A stretch of 56,214 nucleotides of DNA, taken from NCBI GenBank assembly GCA_025362815.1, contig JANYFG010000103.1, positions 1 through 56,214 of the forward strand, read 5' to 3'. Positions 1 to 9,017 of the stretch are shown here, in pieces (within the stretch, counting starts at the first letter, position 1; each line of letters starts with the position of its first letter). The DNA comes from Rhodospirillales bacterium (lineage in GTDB: Bacteria > Pseudomonadota > Alphaproteobacteria > Acetobacterales > Acetobacteraceae). Made by a program: the position numbers and the translations under genes. Under the pieces are notes generated by a model. That model saw only the letters and a list, made by a program, of their open reading frames with translations, made no database searches and was not told the origin of the DNA.

Positions 1-2180
1 CGTCGATGATGGCAGCGCCGTCACGCCCGGCACCGGCACCATCACGCTGACCTCATCGAGCAACATCGTCGAAAGTGCCGGCACGATCACCGCCGGCACG
101 CTCACCGGCACCGCCTCGGGCTCGGCCACTCTCACGGGCACGAATTTGGTGTCGTCGCTGTCGAACTTCGCAGCCTCTGGCTTTACCTTTACCGATGCCC
201 GCGCGCTGAGCGTGTCCGGCTTCGTGAACGGTGGCGCCACCGCCACCATCGACACCGGCGCCAACACACTCACCATCGCCACCGGCGGCGAAGTCCGTGC
301 CACAAGCAGCGTCGCGCTGAAATCGGGTCTGCTCACCATCGCGGGCCTGGTCGACGACGGCAGCGCCAGCACGCCCGGCATCGGCACGATCACGCTGACC
401 TCGTCGGGCAACATCGTCGAAAGTGCAGGCACGCTCACCGCCGGCACCCTCACCGGCACGGCCACCGGGTCTACCACGCTAACGGGCACCAATCTGGTGT
501 CGAAGCTGACCAACTTTGCAGTATCCGGCTTCACTTTCACCGATGCGCGCGCACTTAGCGTGTCTGGCCTCGTGGCCGGCGGCACCACCGCCACCATCGA
601 CACCGGCACCAACGCGCTCACCATCGCCACCGGCGGCGAAGTCCGTGCCACAAGCAGCGTCGCGCTGAAATCGGGCCTACTCACCATCGCGGGCCTGGTC
701 GACGACGGCAGCGCAGCCACACCGGGCATCGGCACCATCACGCTGACCTCGTCCGGTAACATCGTTGAAAGCGCGGGCACGCTCACCGCCGGCACCCTCA
801 CCGGCACGGCCACCGGGTCGGCGACGCTCACGGGCACCAATCTGGTGTCGACGTTGACCAACTTTGCAGCATCCGGCTTCACTTTCACCGATGCGCGCGC
901 GCTCAGCGTGTCCGGCCTCGTGAACGGTGGCACCACCGCCACCATCGACGCCGGCGCAAACGCACTCACCATCGCCACCGGTGGCGAAGTGCGTGCCACC
1001 AGCGCCGTTGCACTGAAGTCCGGCCTTCTCACCATCGCGGGCCTGATTGACGACGGCAGTGCAGTCACACCGGGCACCGGCACGATCACGCTGACCTCGT
1101 CGGGCAACATCGGGGAAAGCGCGGGCACGATCACCGCCGGCACCCTCACCGGCACTGCCACTGGGTCTGCGACGCTCACTGGCACCAATCTGGTGTCGAC
1201 GCTGTCGAACTTCGCAGCCTCCGGCTTTACCTTCACCGATATGCGCGCGCTCAACGTGTCCGGTCTCGTGGCCGGCGGCGCCACCTCCACCATTGATACG
1301 GGCACCAACGCACTCACCATCGCCACCGGCGGCGAAGTTCGCGGCACCAGCGCCGTTACACTGAAATCCGGCGCGCTTACCATCAACGGCTTGGTTGACG
1401 ACGGCAGCGCCAGCACCCCTGGCACCGGCACCATCACCCTCGTATCATCCGGCAACATCGTTGAAAATGCCGGCACGATCACCGCCGATACTTTGACCGG
1501 CAGCGCCACCGGTTCGGCCACGCTGACGGGCACCAACCTGATCAACCACGCCACCGATTTTGCGGCCAACGGCTTCTCGATCAAGGATAACAAGGCGTTG
1601 ATCGTCACCGGGCTTGTGAACGGCGGCACAGACACCACGATCGACACCGGCACCTTCAACCTTACCGTCGCCACCGGCGGCGAGGTGCGTGGCACCAGCA
1701 ACGTGCTGCTGAAAAGCGGCCTTCTCACCATCGCGGGCTTGGTCGACGACGGCACCGCCGCCACCCCGGGCACGGGCACCGTCACGTTCACCTCGCTGGC
1801 CAACATCGTCGAAACCACCGGCACGATCACCGCCGAGACGCTGACCGGCACCGCCACCGGCTCGGCCGTGCTGACCGGCACCAACCTTGTGCCCACACTC
1901 ACCGGTTTCACGTCCTCCGGATTTACCTTCACAGACGGCCGCGCGCTCGTCGTCACCGGCCTCGTGAACGGCGGTACATCCGTCACCATCGACACCGGTG
2001 CCAACGCGCTCAGCGTCGCCACCGGTGCGGAGATCCGTGCCACCAGCACCGTGCTGCTGAAAAGCGGCCCGATGATGCTCGCCGGCCTGATCGACGACGG
2101 CAGCGCGGCCACACCCGGCGCCGGCACCGTCACGCTGGTCTCGCTGGGCAACATCGTCGAGACCGGCGGCACGATCACTG
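1..2180 (+). repeat. Tandem coding repeat A, 348-bp period
   Basis: The codon for the Asp of the FTFTDARAL-type motif recurs at about 194, 542, 890, 1238, 1586 and 1934, an exact 348-bp (116 codon) spacing each time. The array continues leftward past the window edge. Units share VDDGSA, SGNIVESAG, TLTGTATGS and IATGGEVR blocks. The first four visible units are close to identical in DNA and the last two more diverged, so the left part is the more recently amplified or homogenised. Confidence 0.9.
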
Positions 2181-5100
2181 CCGGCACGCTCGACCTCACC
2201 GCCGCCACCGGCGTGAGCCAGACCGGCGGCGTCATCAATGCCGGCACCCTGCGCAGCACCGGCGGAGTCACCGGCGACGTCGCGCTCAACCAGACCGCCA
2301 ACAGCATCGCCACGCTCGGCACGTTCAACGACGGCGCCGGCGCCTTCAGCCTGACGGACGCCATCGCGCTGACCCAGATCGGCACGCTTTCGGCAGCGAC
2401 CGTCACGCTCACCGACAGCAAGGCCAGCCCATCGGCCATCGCGATCACAGGCACCGTCAGCACCACCGCCCGCACCACGCTCTCGGCCACCGCGGGCGGC
2501 ATCACGCTGTCCGGCGGCCTCAACGGCGGCACCGGCACGCTGGATGTGAACGCCGCCGCCGGCGTGGTTCAATCGGCCGGCAGCATCGCCGCAGCCATCT
2601 TGCTCAGCAGCACCGGCGTCACCGGCGATGTCACGCTCAACCAGCCGGCCAACGCCATCGGAACGCTCGGCACGTTCAACGACGGCGCCGGCACCTTCAG
2701 CCTGACCGACGCCAGCGCTCTCGTGCAGATCGGCACATTGACGGCCGCCACGGCCTCGCTCACCGACAGCGGCGCCGGCCCCTCGGCCATTGGGATCACC
2801 GGCGCCGTGAACACCACCGCCCGCACCACGCTCACCGCCTCCGCCGGCGGGATCGCGCTGTCCGGCACCCTCAACGGCGGCTTCGGCACGCTCGACCTCA
2901 ATGCCGCCGGCGGCGTGATCCAAAGCGCGGGCAGCATTGCCGTGGCGACGCTGCTCAGCACCGGCGGCGTGACAGGCAACGTCACGCTGAACCGACCCAC
3001 AAACGCCATCGGCACGCTTTCCACCTTCAACAACGGCGCCGGTGCCTTTACCTTCGCCGACGCCAGCGCGCTCACCCAGACCGGCGTGCTGACGGCGTCC
3101 ACGGCATCGATCACCGACAGCAGCGCGTCCGCCTCGGCCATTGCGATCACCGGCACCGTCAACACCACCGCCCGCACCACGCTGTCCGCCACCGCGGGCG
3201 GCATCGTGCTGGCGGGCAGCCTTGCCGGCCAAAGCGGCACGCTCGACCTTAACGCCGCGTCAGGCGTGAACCAGACGGCGGGCAGCATCTCGGCGGGCAC
3301 GCTGCTCAGCACCTCGGGCGTCAGCGGCAACGTCACGCTCAGCCAGCCGGGCAACGCCATCACCACTCTGGCCGGTTTCATTGACGCGTTCGGCAGCTTT
3401 GCCCTGACCGATGCGGTGGCGCTGACACAGATCGGCACGCTCGCGGCCACCGCCGGCAGCATCGTCATCACCGACACCAGCGCCGCCAATCCGGCCATTT
3501 CGGCGAACGGCGTGATCCGCGCCGCCACCGGCCTGACCCTGCTTGCGCCCAATGGCGGCCTGGCACTCAACGGCAGTCTCAGCGGCGGCAGCGGCGTGAA
3601 CCTCGTGGCCTCCGGCGCGGGCATCACCGAGGCCGCGGGCGCCACCATCGCCACCCCGCAACTCACCGGCTCGCTCACCGGCGCCGGCGCTATCGGCCTC
3701 GTGGGCATCGGAAACGCCATCGGCGGCGTGGGCAATCTCACCGCGGCCGGCGGCACCATCACGCTGATCGACACGGTGGACCCCACCATCACGGGCGTCG
3801 TCACCGCGAACGCCATCACCGTCACCAACACCGGCGCGCAGGGCATCACCCTCACAGGCACGCTGGCGGGTGCCAGCTCCGTGGTGCTCAACACCGCCGG
3901 CGGCGGCGTGCGCGAGGCCGGTGGCCGCATCGTCACCAGCACGCTTGCAAGCGACACCGGCATTACCGGCGACGCGACGTTGACGGGTGTGGCCAACCAG
4001 ATCGGCAATCTCGGCAACCTCATTGTCATCGGCGGCACCCTGCGGCTGGCAGACGCGCAGTCGCTGATCGTCTACGGCCCGGTTTCGGCCAGCAACGGCG
4101 CCACGCTGAACGTGGCCGGCAACCTCACGCTGGCGGGCCCGCTCACATCTGCCGGCCAGGCGATCACGCTGGCTTCCACCGGGGCGCTGGTGCAGAGCGG
4201 CGGCGTGATCACGGCGGGGATCCTGAATGCCAGCGGCACCAGCGTGTCGCTCACCCAACCCAACCTGGTGGCCACGCTCGGCACCGTCAGCGCGCCCGGC
4301 CCGATCAACTTCCGCGACGCGCAGGCCTTCACCGTCGCCGGCCCGCTCAGCGGCAGCGCCATCACTTTGGCGTCGGCCAGCGGGATCGGCCTTGCCGGCA
4401 ACGTCACCACACCCGGCGTGCTTGATGTCTCGGCGGCCAACGGTTCGGTTTCGCAGTCGGGCGGCACCATCAGTGCCGGCACGCTGGCGAGCGTGGGCGG
4501 TATCTCCGCCGATCTGTCGCTCACAGGCGCGGCCAACCGCATCACCTCGCTGGGTGGCGTGACCACGGGCGGCGCGCTGGCCCTCGTTACGGCCTCGGCG
4601 CTGACGGTGAACGGCCCCGTCAGCACCGGCGGCGCCGCGCGGCTGCAGGCGGCGGGGCCGCTGGTGCTCGCCGGCAACTGGACCGGCCCGTCGCTCGACA
4701 TCTCCACCACTGCCGGCGGCGTGTCGCAGACCGGCGGTATCCTGACGCTCGGCACGCTGAGTGCCGCGGGGATCGCCGGCCCCGCCAGCTTCACCAGCGG
4801 CGGCAACCGGGTGGCCACGCTGGGCGCCACCACTGTCTCGGGCGGCGACCTCACCTTGGCGGACAATGTCGACATCTCCGTCACCGGCCCGGTCTCGGCG
4901 CCAAACACCGCCATCACCACGTCCGGTTCCATCACCCTGCCAGGCGGCATCAACACCGGCACCCTGGCGCTGTTCGCCGGCGGCACCATCGTGCGCCCCG
5001 CGGGCGCCGCGAATTTCACGGTGGGCCTGCTGACGGGCAACGCCCAACAGATCGCCAACTTCGGCAAATCCGGCAATGTCACCCAGCTCGGCGGCTTCTC

Positions 5101-5776
5101 CGTCGCCAACGCCGGCACCCTGTCGCTGGACAACGCGCAGCCGCTCGCCATCACCGGGCCGCTGTCGGCCGACTATATCGGAATCACGGCCACCGGGCTT
5201 TTGACCATCAGCGGCACCATCACCACCGTGGGTCTGCCGGCCGCCACCCAGCTCGCCAGCCCCACGCCTGTCGATCCCGGCACGTATTTCGCGGTGCGCG
5301 CCGACAGCGGCGGCAACGCGACCATCAACCAGATCGGCACGCTGAACATCCAGTCGCGCGGCAACACACCCACGGTGCGTTTCTTCCTGCCGGCCACCGG
5401 CGGCAAGATCAATCTCGACAACACCCAGGGGAGCGGCTCAAATGTTGTGCTGTCCACCGGCAACGGCGGTGTGGCCACCGGCAACATCAACCTCGGCGGC
5501 CTCGTCATCGTCGGCACGAACGGGTCCGCCACGCTGGCGGGCACCATCAAGAACAGCTTCGGGCCAGAGGCCGCGCGCCAGGCCGTGATCGCGCCGCAGC
5601 CGGCCACCACCTACCGCGTCAACGCCTGCCCCGTGGCATCGGTGAACTGCGTGCTGATCCCGGTGGGCGCGCTGCCGGGTGGCAACCCGCTGCGCGACTT
5701 CCTGCTCGACACCGGGCGCGTCAACGACGACGACGACAACGTGTCGTTGCCCGACATCTCCAGCCGGGACTATTAG
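2..5776 (+). CDS. Giant repeat-rich secreted adhesin (filamentous haemagglutinin-like), 3' part
   Basis: The open frame runs off the left edge, so only the C-terminal 1924 codons or so are visible and the export signal cannot be seen. The protein is almost entirely Gly, Ala, Thr, Ser, Val, Leu and Asn in short beta-strand-like stretches with no Cys until the tail, as expected of a right-handed beta-helix adhesin of the FHA/two-partner-secretion type. Two repeat families are present: about six units of 116 aa, then three to four of 117 aa, followed by degenerate repeats to about residue 1700. The tail holds two Cys (in NACPVASVNC), an acidic stretch (DDDDD) and ends LPDISSRDY. A lipoprotein CHAT gene starts 1 bp after the stop, suggesting one transcript. 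The adhesin role is inferred from composition and repeats. Confidence 0.75.
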   Translation, partial: VDDGSAVTPGTGTITLTSSSNIVESAGTITAGTLTGTASGSATLTGTNLVSSLSNFAASGFTFTDARALSVSGFVNGGATATIDTGANTLTIATGGEVRATSSVALKSGLLTIAGLVDDGSASTPGIGTITLTSSGNIVESAGTLTAGTLTGTATGSTTLTGTNLVSKLTNFAVSGFTFTDARALSVSGLVAGGTTATIDTGTNALTIATGGEVRATSSVALKSGLLTIAGLVDDGSAATPGIGTITLTSSGNIVESAGTLTAGTLTGTATGSATLTGTNLVSTLTNFAASGFTFTDARALSVSGLVNGGTTATIDAGANALTIATGGEVRATSAVALKSGLLTIAGLIDDGSAVTPGTGTITLTSSGNIGESAGTITAGTLTGTATGSATLTGTNLVSTLSNFAASGFTFTDMRALNVSGLVAGGATSTIDTGTNALTIATGGEVRGTSAVTLKSGALTINGLVDDGSASTPGTGTITLVSSGNIVENAGTITADTLTGSATGSATLTGTNLINHATDFAANGFSIKDNKALIVTGLVNGGTDTTIDTGTFNLTVATGGEVRGTSNVLLKSGLLTIAGLVDDGTAATPGTGTVTFTSLANIVETTGTITAETLTGTATGSAVLTGTNLVPTLTGFTSSGFTFTDGRALVVTGLVNGGTSVTIDTGANALSVATGAEIRATSTVLLKSGPMMLAGLIDDGSAATPGAGTVTLVSLGNIVETGGTITAGTLDLTAATGVSQTGGVINAGTLRSTGGVTGDVALNQTANSIATLGTFNDGAGAFSLTDAIALTQIGTLSAATVTLTDSKASPSAIAITGTVSTTARTTLSATAGGITLSGGLNGGTGTLDVNAAAGVVQSAGSIAAAILLSSTGVTGDVTLNQPANAIGTLGTFNDGAGTFSLTDASALVQIGTLTAATASLTDSGAGPSAIGITGAVNTTARTTLTASAGGIALSGTLNGGFGTLDLNAAGGVIQSAGSIAVATLLSTGGVTGNVTLNRPTNAIGTLSTFNNGAGAFTFADASALTQTGVLTASTASITDSSASASAIAITGTVNTTARTTLSATAGGIVLAGSLAGQSGTLDLNAASGVNQTAGSISAGTLLSTSGVSGNVTLSQPGNAITTLAGFIDAFGSFALTDAVALTQIGTLAATAGSIVITDTSAANPAISANGVIRAATGLTLLAPNGGLALNGSLSGGSGVNLVASGAGITEAAGATIATPQLTGSLTGAGAIGLVGIGNAIGGVGNLTAAGGTITLIDTVDPTITGVVTANAITVTNTGAQGITLTGTLAGASSVVLNTAGGGVREAGGRIVTSTLASDTGITGDATLTGVANQIGNLGNLIVIGGTLRLADAQSLIVYGPVSASNGATLNVAGNLTLAGPLTSAGQAITLASTGALVQSGGVITAGILNASGTSVSLTQPNLVATLGTVSAPGPINFRDAQAFTVAGPLSGSAITLASASGIGLAGNVTTPGVLDVSAANGSVSQSGGTISAGTLASVGGISADLSLTGAANRITSLGGVTTGGALALVTASALTVNGPVSTGGAARLQAAGPLVLAGNWTGPSLDISTTAGGVSQTGGILTLGTLSAAGIAGPASFTSGGNRVATLGATTVSGGDLTLADNVDISVTGPVSAPNTAITTSGSITLPGGINTGTLALFAGGTIVRPAGAANFTVGLLTGNAQQIANFGKSGNVTQLGGFSVANAGTLSLDNAQPLAITGPLSADYIGITATGLLTISGTITTVGLPAATQLASPTPVDPGTYFAVRADSGGNATINQIGTLNIQSRGNTPTVRFFLPATGGKINLDNTQGSGSNVVLSTGNGGVATGNINLGGLVIVGTNGSATLAGTIKNSFGPEAARQAVIAPQPATTYRVNACPVASVNCVLIPVGALPGGNPLRDFLLDTGRVNDDDDNVSLPDISSRDY
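2285..3470 (+). repeat. Tandem coding repeat B, 351-bp period
   Basis: A second repeat family follows repeat A in the same gene. The codon opening the LNQxANxI motif lies at 2285, 2636, 2987 and 3338, exactly 351 bp (117 codons) apart. Shared blocks are TLGTFNDGAG, TTARTTLSATAGG and QSAGSI. Units are more diverged than the left units of repeat A. The similar unit length (117 versus 116 aa) and similar motif order suggest both families derive from one ancestral unit. Confidence 0.85.
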
Positions 5777-5777
5777 G

Positions 5778-8700
5778 ATGAAACGCGCTTCCCCGCCGGC
5801 CATGCTTCTCGTTCTGTTCGCCACCGCGTGCGGGGTGCCACCACCCGGCGCGTATGTGAACGGCACCGCCGTCACAACAAGCGGCGGCCAGACGCTGGGC
5901 AAGAACGCGGCCGGCGAGGCCTGCACCCAGCAGATACGCGGCGACGGCGCCACGCGCGTGACAGACGTCTATTGCGGCACCTGGCAGCAGCCCAGCGCCT
6001 CCATCCGCTCGGCAGGCCAGGTCGACCCCGCCGCCATAGGCGACCTCGCAACCGCCAGCCCCTGGCGTCAGGCGCTCGACCAGCGCTTCGCGTGTGGCGC
6101 CCCACAGCGCACCACCATCCTCGATGGCGTTCCCGCCTTCGTGATGTCGTGCACCCGCCGCCAGGGCGGTTGGCCGCACGTGGCGATGGTGGCCGCCGCC
6201 GGGGGCGGTGCCTCGGGCCGCGACACCTGGTATGCCGACGGCGTGCTGCCGGCGCTGCCCGCCATGGAGCGCGCGGTGGGCCTGCAATCCGGCCGATTGA
6301 AGCCGGAAAGTGCGGCCGCCCAGCAAAGCTCCGGGTCCGACGCGCTGATGGCGGATCGCCTCGCCGCCCAGGCGTTCAGCTCCGGCGATATCGGCCAGTA
6401 CGACGTGCTGATCGCAGCCGGCAGCCGGGCCAACGCCGCCGAGCGTTTCGGCCCTGCCGAAAGCGCGTTCCGCGCCGCTCTCGCCTTGCAGGAAAAGGCC
6501 CTCGGCGCCGGTAATCCCAACACCGCCACCACGCTCGAACGCCTGGCGCTGCAGATCTCCAACCAGGGCCGCTACGCCGAGGCCGACCGACTTTTCACCC
6601 GCGCCACCGGCCTTGCCGCGCGTTCTGACGACCCGTTGTCGGCGCCGCGGCTGCAGCATTACATGGCGCTGAATCTCATGAACCAGGGCAAGGCCGCCCA
6701 GGCTCTCACATTGCTCGACCAGGCCGAGGCAGGCTATTCCAGCCGCCTGCCGGCCCAGGTGCTGAACGCGCGCCAGGTTCGCCTCGCCGCCTCCGGTGCC
6801 GCGTTCGGCGACGCGCTGCAAAACCGCGAAGTGCTGGCCGACCCCACCGTGCGCGCCGCCCTGGCCGGCGCCGTCGAGGTGCGTCGCTACCGTGCCCTCG
6901 CCCTGCGCGTGCTGGGCCGCCCGCAAGACGCCGACATCGCCTTGCAATCCGCGCGAACACTCACGGCGGGCAACAATCTGCGCGACCCCATCGAACTGGG
7001 GCGGCTGACCCGCATGGCCGGCATCGGACACTCCGACCGCGGCGACGACGCGGCGGCGGCCAGCGAGTTCGGCAACGCCGCGTCGAGTTTCAACGCGGCC
7101 CTGCCACGCAGCAGGCCCCTGGCCGAGACTCGTCTGCTGCAGGGTGCGATCATCCGGAAAAGCAGCGGCCTGCCCGCGGCGCTGGCCGCCTGCCAGGACG
7201 GTACGCAGATCCTGCGCCAGGAATCGCTCGGCGTGCTGCCATCCGCCATCGCCGCCTGCCTCGACATCTTCGCCGCCGCGGCGGATGCGGACGCCGTCCA
7301 CCGCCAGGACCTGCTGGCCACCATGTTCGAAGCCGCCCAGCTCGCCCAGGGCGGTGTGACGAACACGCAGATCGCCCAGGCCACTGCCCGGCTGGCGGAA
7401 GGGGCGCGTGACCCGAAGGTGGCCGAGGCGATCCGTCATCGCCAGGACGCCGGTGCCGCGCTGACCGCGCTCGACCGTGAGCGCGACGCGCGCGCCCAAT
7501 CCGCCGGCGCCAATCAGCCCGCCACGGAAGCGCCGGAGGTGGAGGCCAAGATGACGGCCGCCCGCCAGGCCGTGGCCGACGCCGATGCCGCACTACAGGC
7601 GGCCTCTCCCAATTACGGGGCGCTGGTGCAGGAGGTGGTCCCGGCCGCCGCCGTGTTCGCCCTGTTGCGGCCCAGCGAGGCGTTCATCGCGATCGACCTC
7701 AGCGATGCCGGCGGCTGGACCTTCCTGCTGCGTGACAACCGCATCACGGCGGCGAAAGTGACCGTGGATGCGGCGGAGGTTGCCAAGCTGGTGGCCCGCG
7801 TGCGCGCCGGCGTGGAGCCCACCACCGACACGCTGCCGCGTTTCGACACCGCGGCCGCCACCCTGCTCTACAAGGCGGTGCTCGGCGGCGTGGCCGCGCA
7901 GCTCGAAGGGGCGAACGCCATCGTGGTGGCGCCCACCGGGCCGCTGCTGTCGATCCCGTTCGGCATGCTGCTCACCGGCGACGGCGACCCCGCCCAGCTG
8001 GCCACCGCGCCGTGGCTTCTGCGCAAGGCCACCATCGCGCATGTGCCGGCACCGGCGAATTTCGTCTCGTTGCGCAAGGTGGCCGGACAGTCCCGCGCCA
8101 GGCAGCCCTGGTTCGGCTTCGGCGATTTCCGCCCCGTGACGCTGGCGCAGGCCGCACGCAGCTTCCCTGGCGCGGAATGTGCCCAAAGCGCCCGGGATTT
8201 CTCGGGCCTGCCGCGCCTGCCGTTCGCCACCCGCGAACTCGAAGCCGCCCGCGCCCTGCTCGGCGGCCGGCGCGAGGATTCGCTCCTTGGCCCCGCCTTC
8301 ACCGCAAAGGCCGTGACCGAGGCGCATCTGAAAGACTACCGCATCCTGCATTTCGCCACGCACGCCTTGCTGCCGGCCGAATTGCGCTGCCAGAGCGAGG
8401 CCGCGATCGTGACCTCCGACCCCGCCGGAGCCGCCGACGCCGCTGGTGCGCTGCTCACCGTATCGGCCGTGGTGGGGCTGGATCTGGACGCCGACACCGT
8501 GATTCTGTCGGCCTGCAATTCCGGCGGCGGCGCCACGTCGGCCGCTGATGCGGCGGCGGCCGGCGGCAAGGCATCCGGCGAAAGCCTCTCCGGCCTCGCG
8601 CGCGCCTTCTTCTACGCCGGCGCCCGCTCGCTGATGGTCACCCACTGGTCGGTGAACGACCAGGCGGCGGCCTATCTCGTGGCCGAAAGCATGCGCCGCG

Positions 8701-8897
8701 TGCAGGCAGGGGAGGGCATCAACGAGGCGCTGCGGTCGGCGCAGTTGGGAATGCTCGACGACGCCGGCAAAGGCACGCCCGCCGAACTCGCGCATCCGTT
8801 CTACTGGGCGCCGTTCGCGCTGATCGGCGATGGCGGCGCACGCAAGCTGTCCACCGCCGCAACGAGCCCTTCGCGCGTGGTGCAGGCGGGCCTATAA
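5778..8897 (+). CDS. Lipoprotein-type TPR-CHAT domain protease-like protein
   Basis: ATG at 5778 is chosen because it follows the adhesin stop by 1 bp and opens with an export signal (MKRA, hydrophobic MLLVLFATA, then Cys18), fitting a lipoprotein although the -3 residue is Ala. The product is about 1039 aa. The middle (about residues 210-500) has helical TPR-like repeats, and about 580-640 is Ala/Asp-rich and possibly coiled. The C-terminal third is a CHAT (caspase-like) domain: HFATHA with catalytic His about residue 862, and SACNSGGG with nucleophile Cys about residue 913, then GLARAFFYAGA and VTHWSVND typical of the family. CHAT proteins are cysteine proteases or scaffolds. Next to a giant adhesin it may process or release that protein at the envelope; this is inference. 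Confidence 0.85.
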   Translation: MKRASPPAMLLVLFATACGVPPPGAYVNGTAVTTSGGQTLGKNAAGEACTQQIRGDGATRVTDVYCGTWQQPSASIRSAGQVDPAAIGDLATASPWRQALDQRFACGAPQRTTILDGVPAFVMSCTRRQGGWPHVAMVAAAGGGASGRDTWYADGVLPALPAMERAVGLQSGRLKPESAAAQQSSGSDALMADRLAAQAFSSGDIGQYDVLIAAGSRANAAERFGPAESAFRAALALQEKALGAGNPNTATTLERLALQISNQGRYAEADRLFTRATGLAARSDDPLSAPRLQHYMALNLMNQGKAAQALTLLDQAEAGYSSRLPAQVLNARQVRLAASGAAFGDALQNREVLADPTVRAALAGAVEVRRYRALALRVLGRPQDADIALQSARTLTAGNNLRDPIELGRLTRMAGIGHSDRGDDAAAASEFGNAASSFNAALPRSRPLAETRLLQGAIIRKSSGLPAALAACQDGTQILRQESLGVLPSAIAACLDIFAAAADADAVHRQDLLATMFEAAQLAQGGVTNTQIAQATARLAEGARDPKVAEAIRHRQDAGAALTALDRERDARAQSAGANQPATEAPEVEAKMTAARQAVADADAALQAASPNYGALVQEVVPAAAVFALLRPSEAFIAIDLSDAGGWTFLLRDNRITAAKVTVDAAEVAKLVARVRAGVEPTTDTLPRFDTAAATLLYKAVLGGVAAQLEGANAIVVAPTGPLLSIPFGMLLTGDGDPAQLATAPWLLRKATIAHVPAPANFVSLRKVAGQSRARQPWFGFGDFRPVTLAQAARSFPGAECAQSARDFSGLPRLPFATRELEAARALLGGRREDSLLGPAFTAKAVTEAHLKDYRILHFATHALLPAELRCQSEAAIVTSDPAGAADAAGALLTVSAVVGLDLDADTVILSACNSGGGATSAADAAAAGGKASGESLSGLARAFFYAGARSLMVTHWSVNDQAAAYLVAESMRRVQAGEGINEALRSAQLGMLDDAGKGTPAELAHPFYWAPFALIGDGGARKLSTAATSPSRVVQAGL

Positions 8898-9017
8898 CAC
8901 GTGCAAGGCAGAGCCGGCCGCTTCGGTCTGACACCGCCTGGATCTGGATTTCATGTCACGGGCAACGTTCCTCCGTCCTATTTCGGCAGGAAGGGCGATC
9001 GCACCAGCGGGTAGGCC

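Noticed and set aside
1-2180. CRISPR-like regular spacing in the left repeats
   Set aside because: The period is 348 bp and the whole unit is coding; there are no short direct repeats with unique spacers and no cas genes.
1445-5047. Long minus-strand open frames opposite the adhesin
   Set aside because: They mirror GC-rich repetitive codons, give Arg/Gly/Ala-rich low-complexity proteins without domains, and have no start signals.
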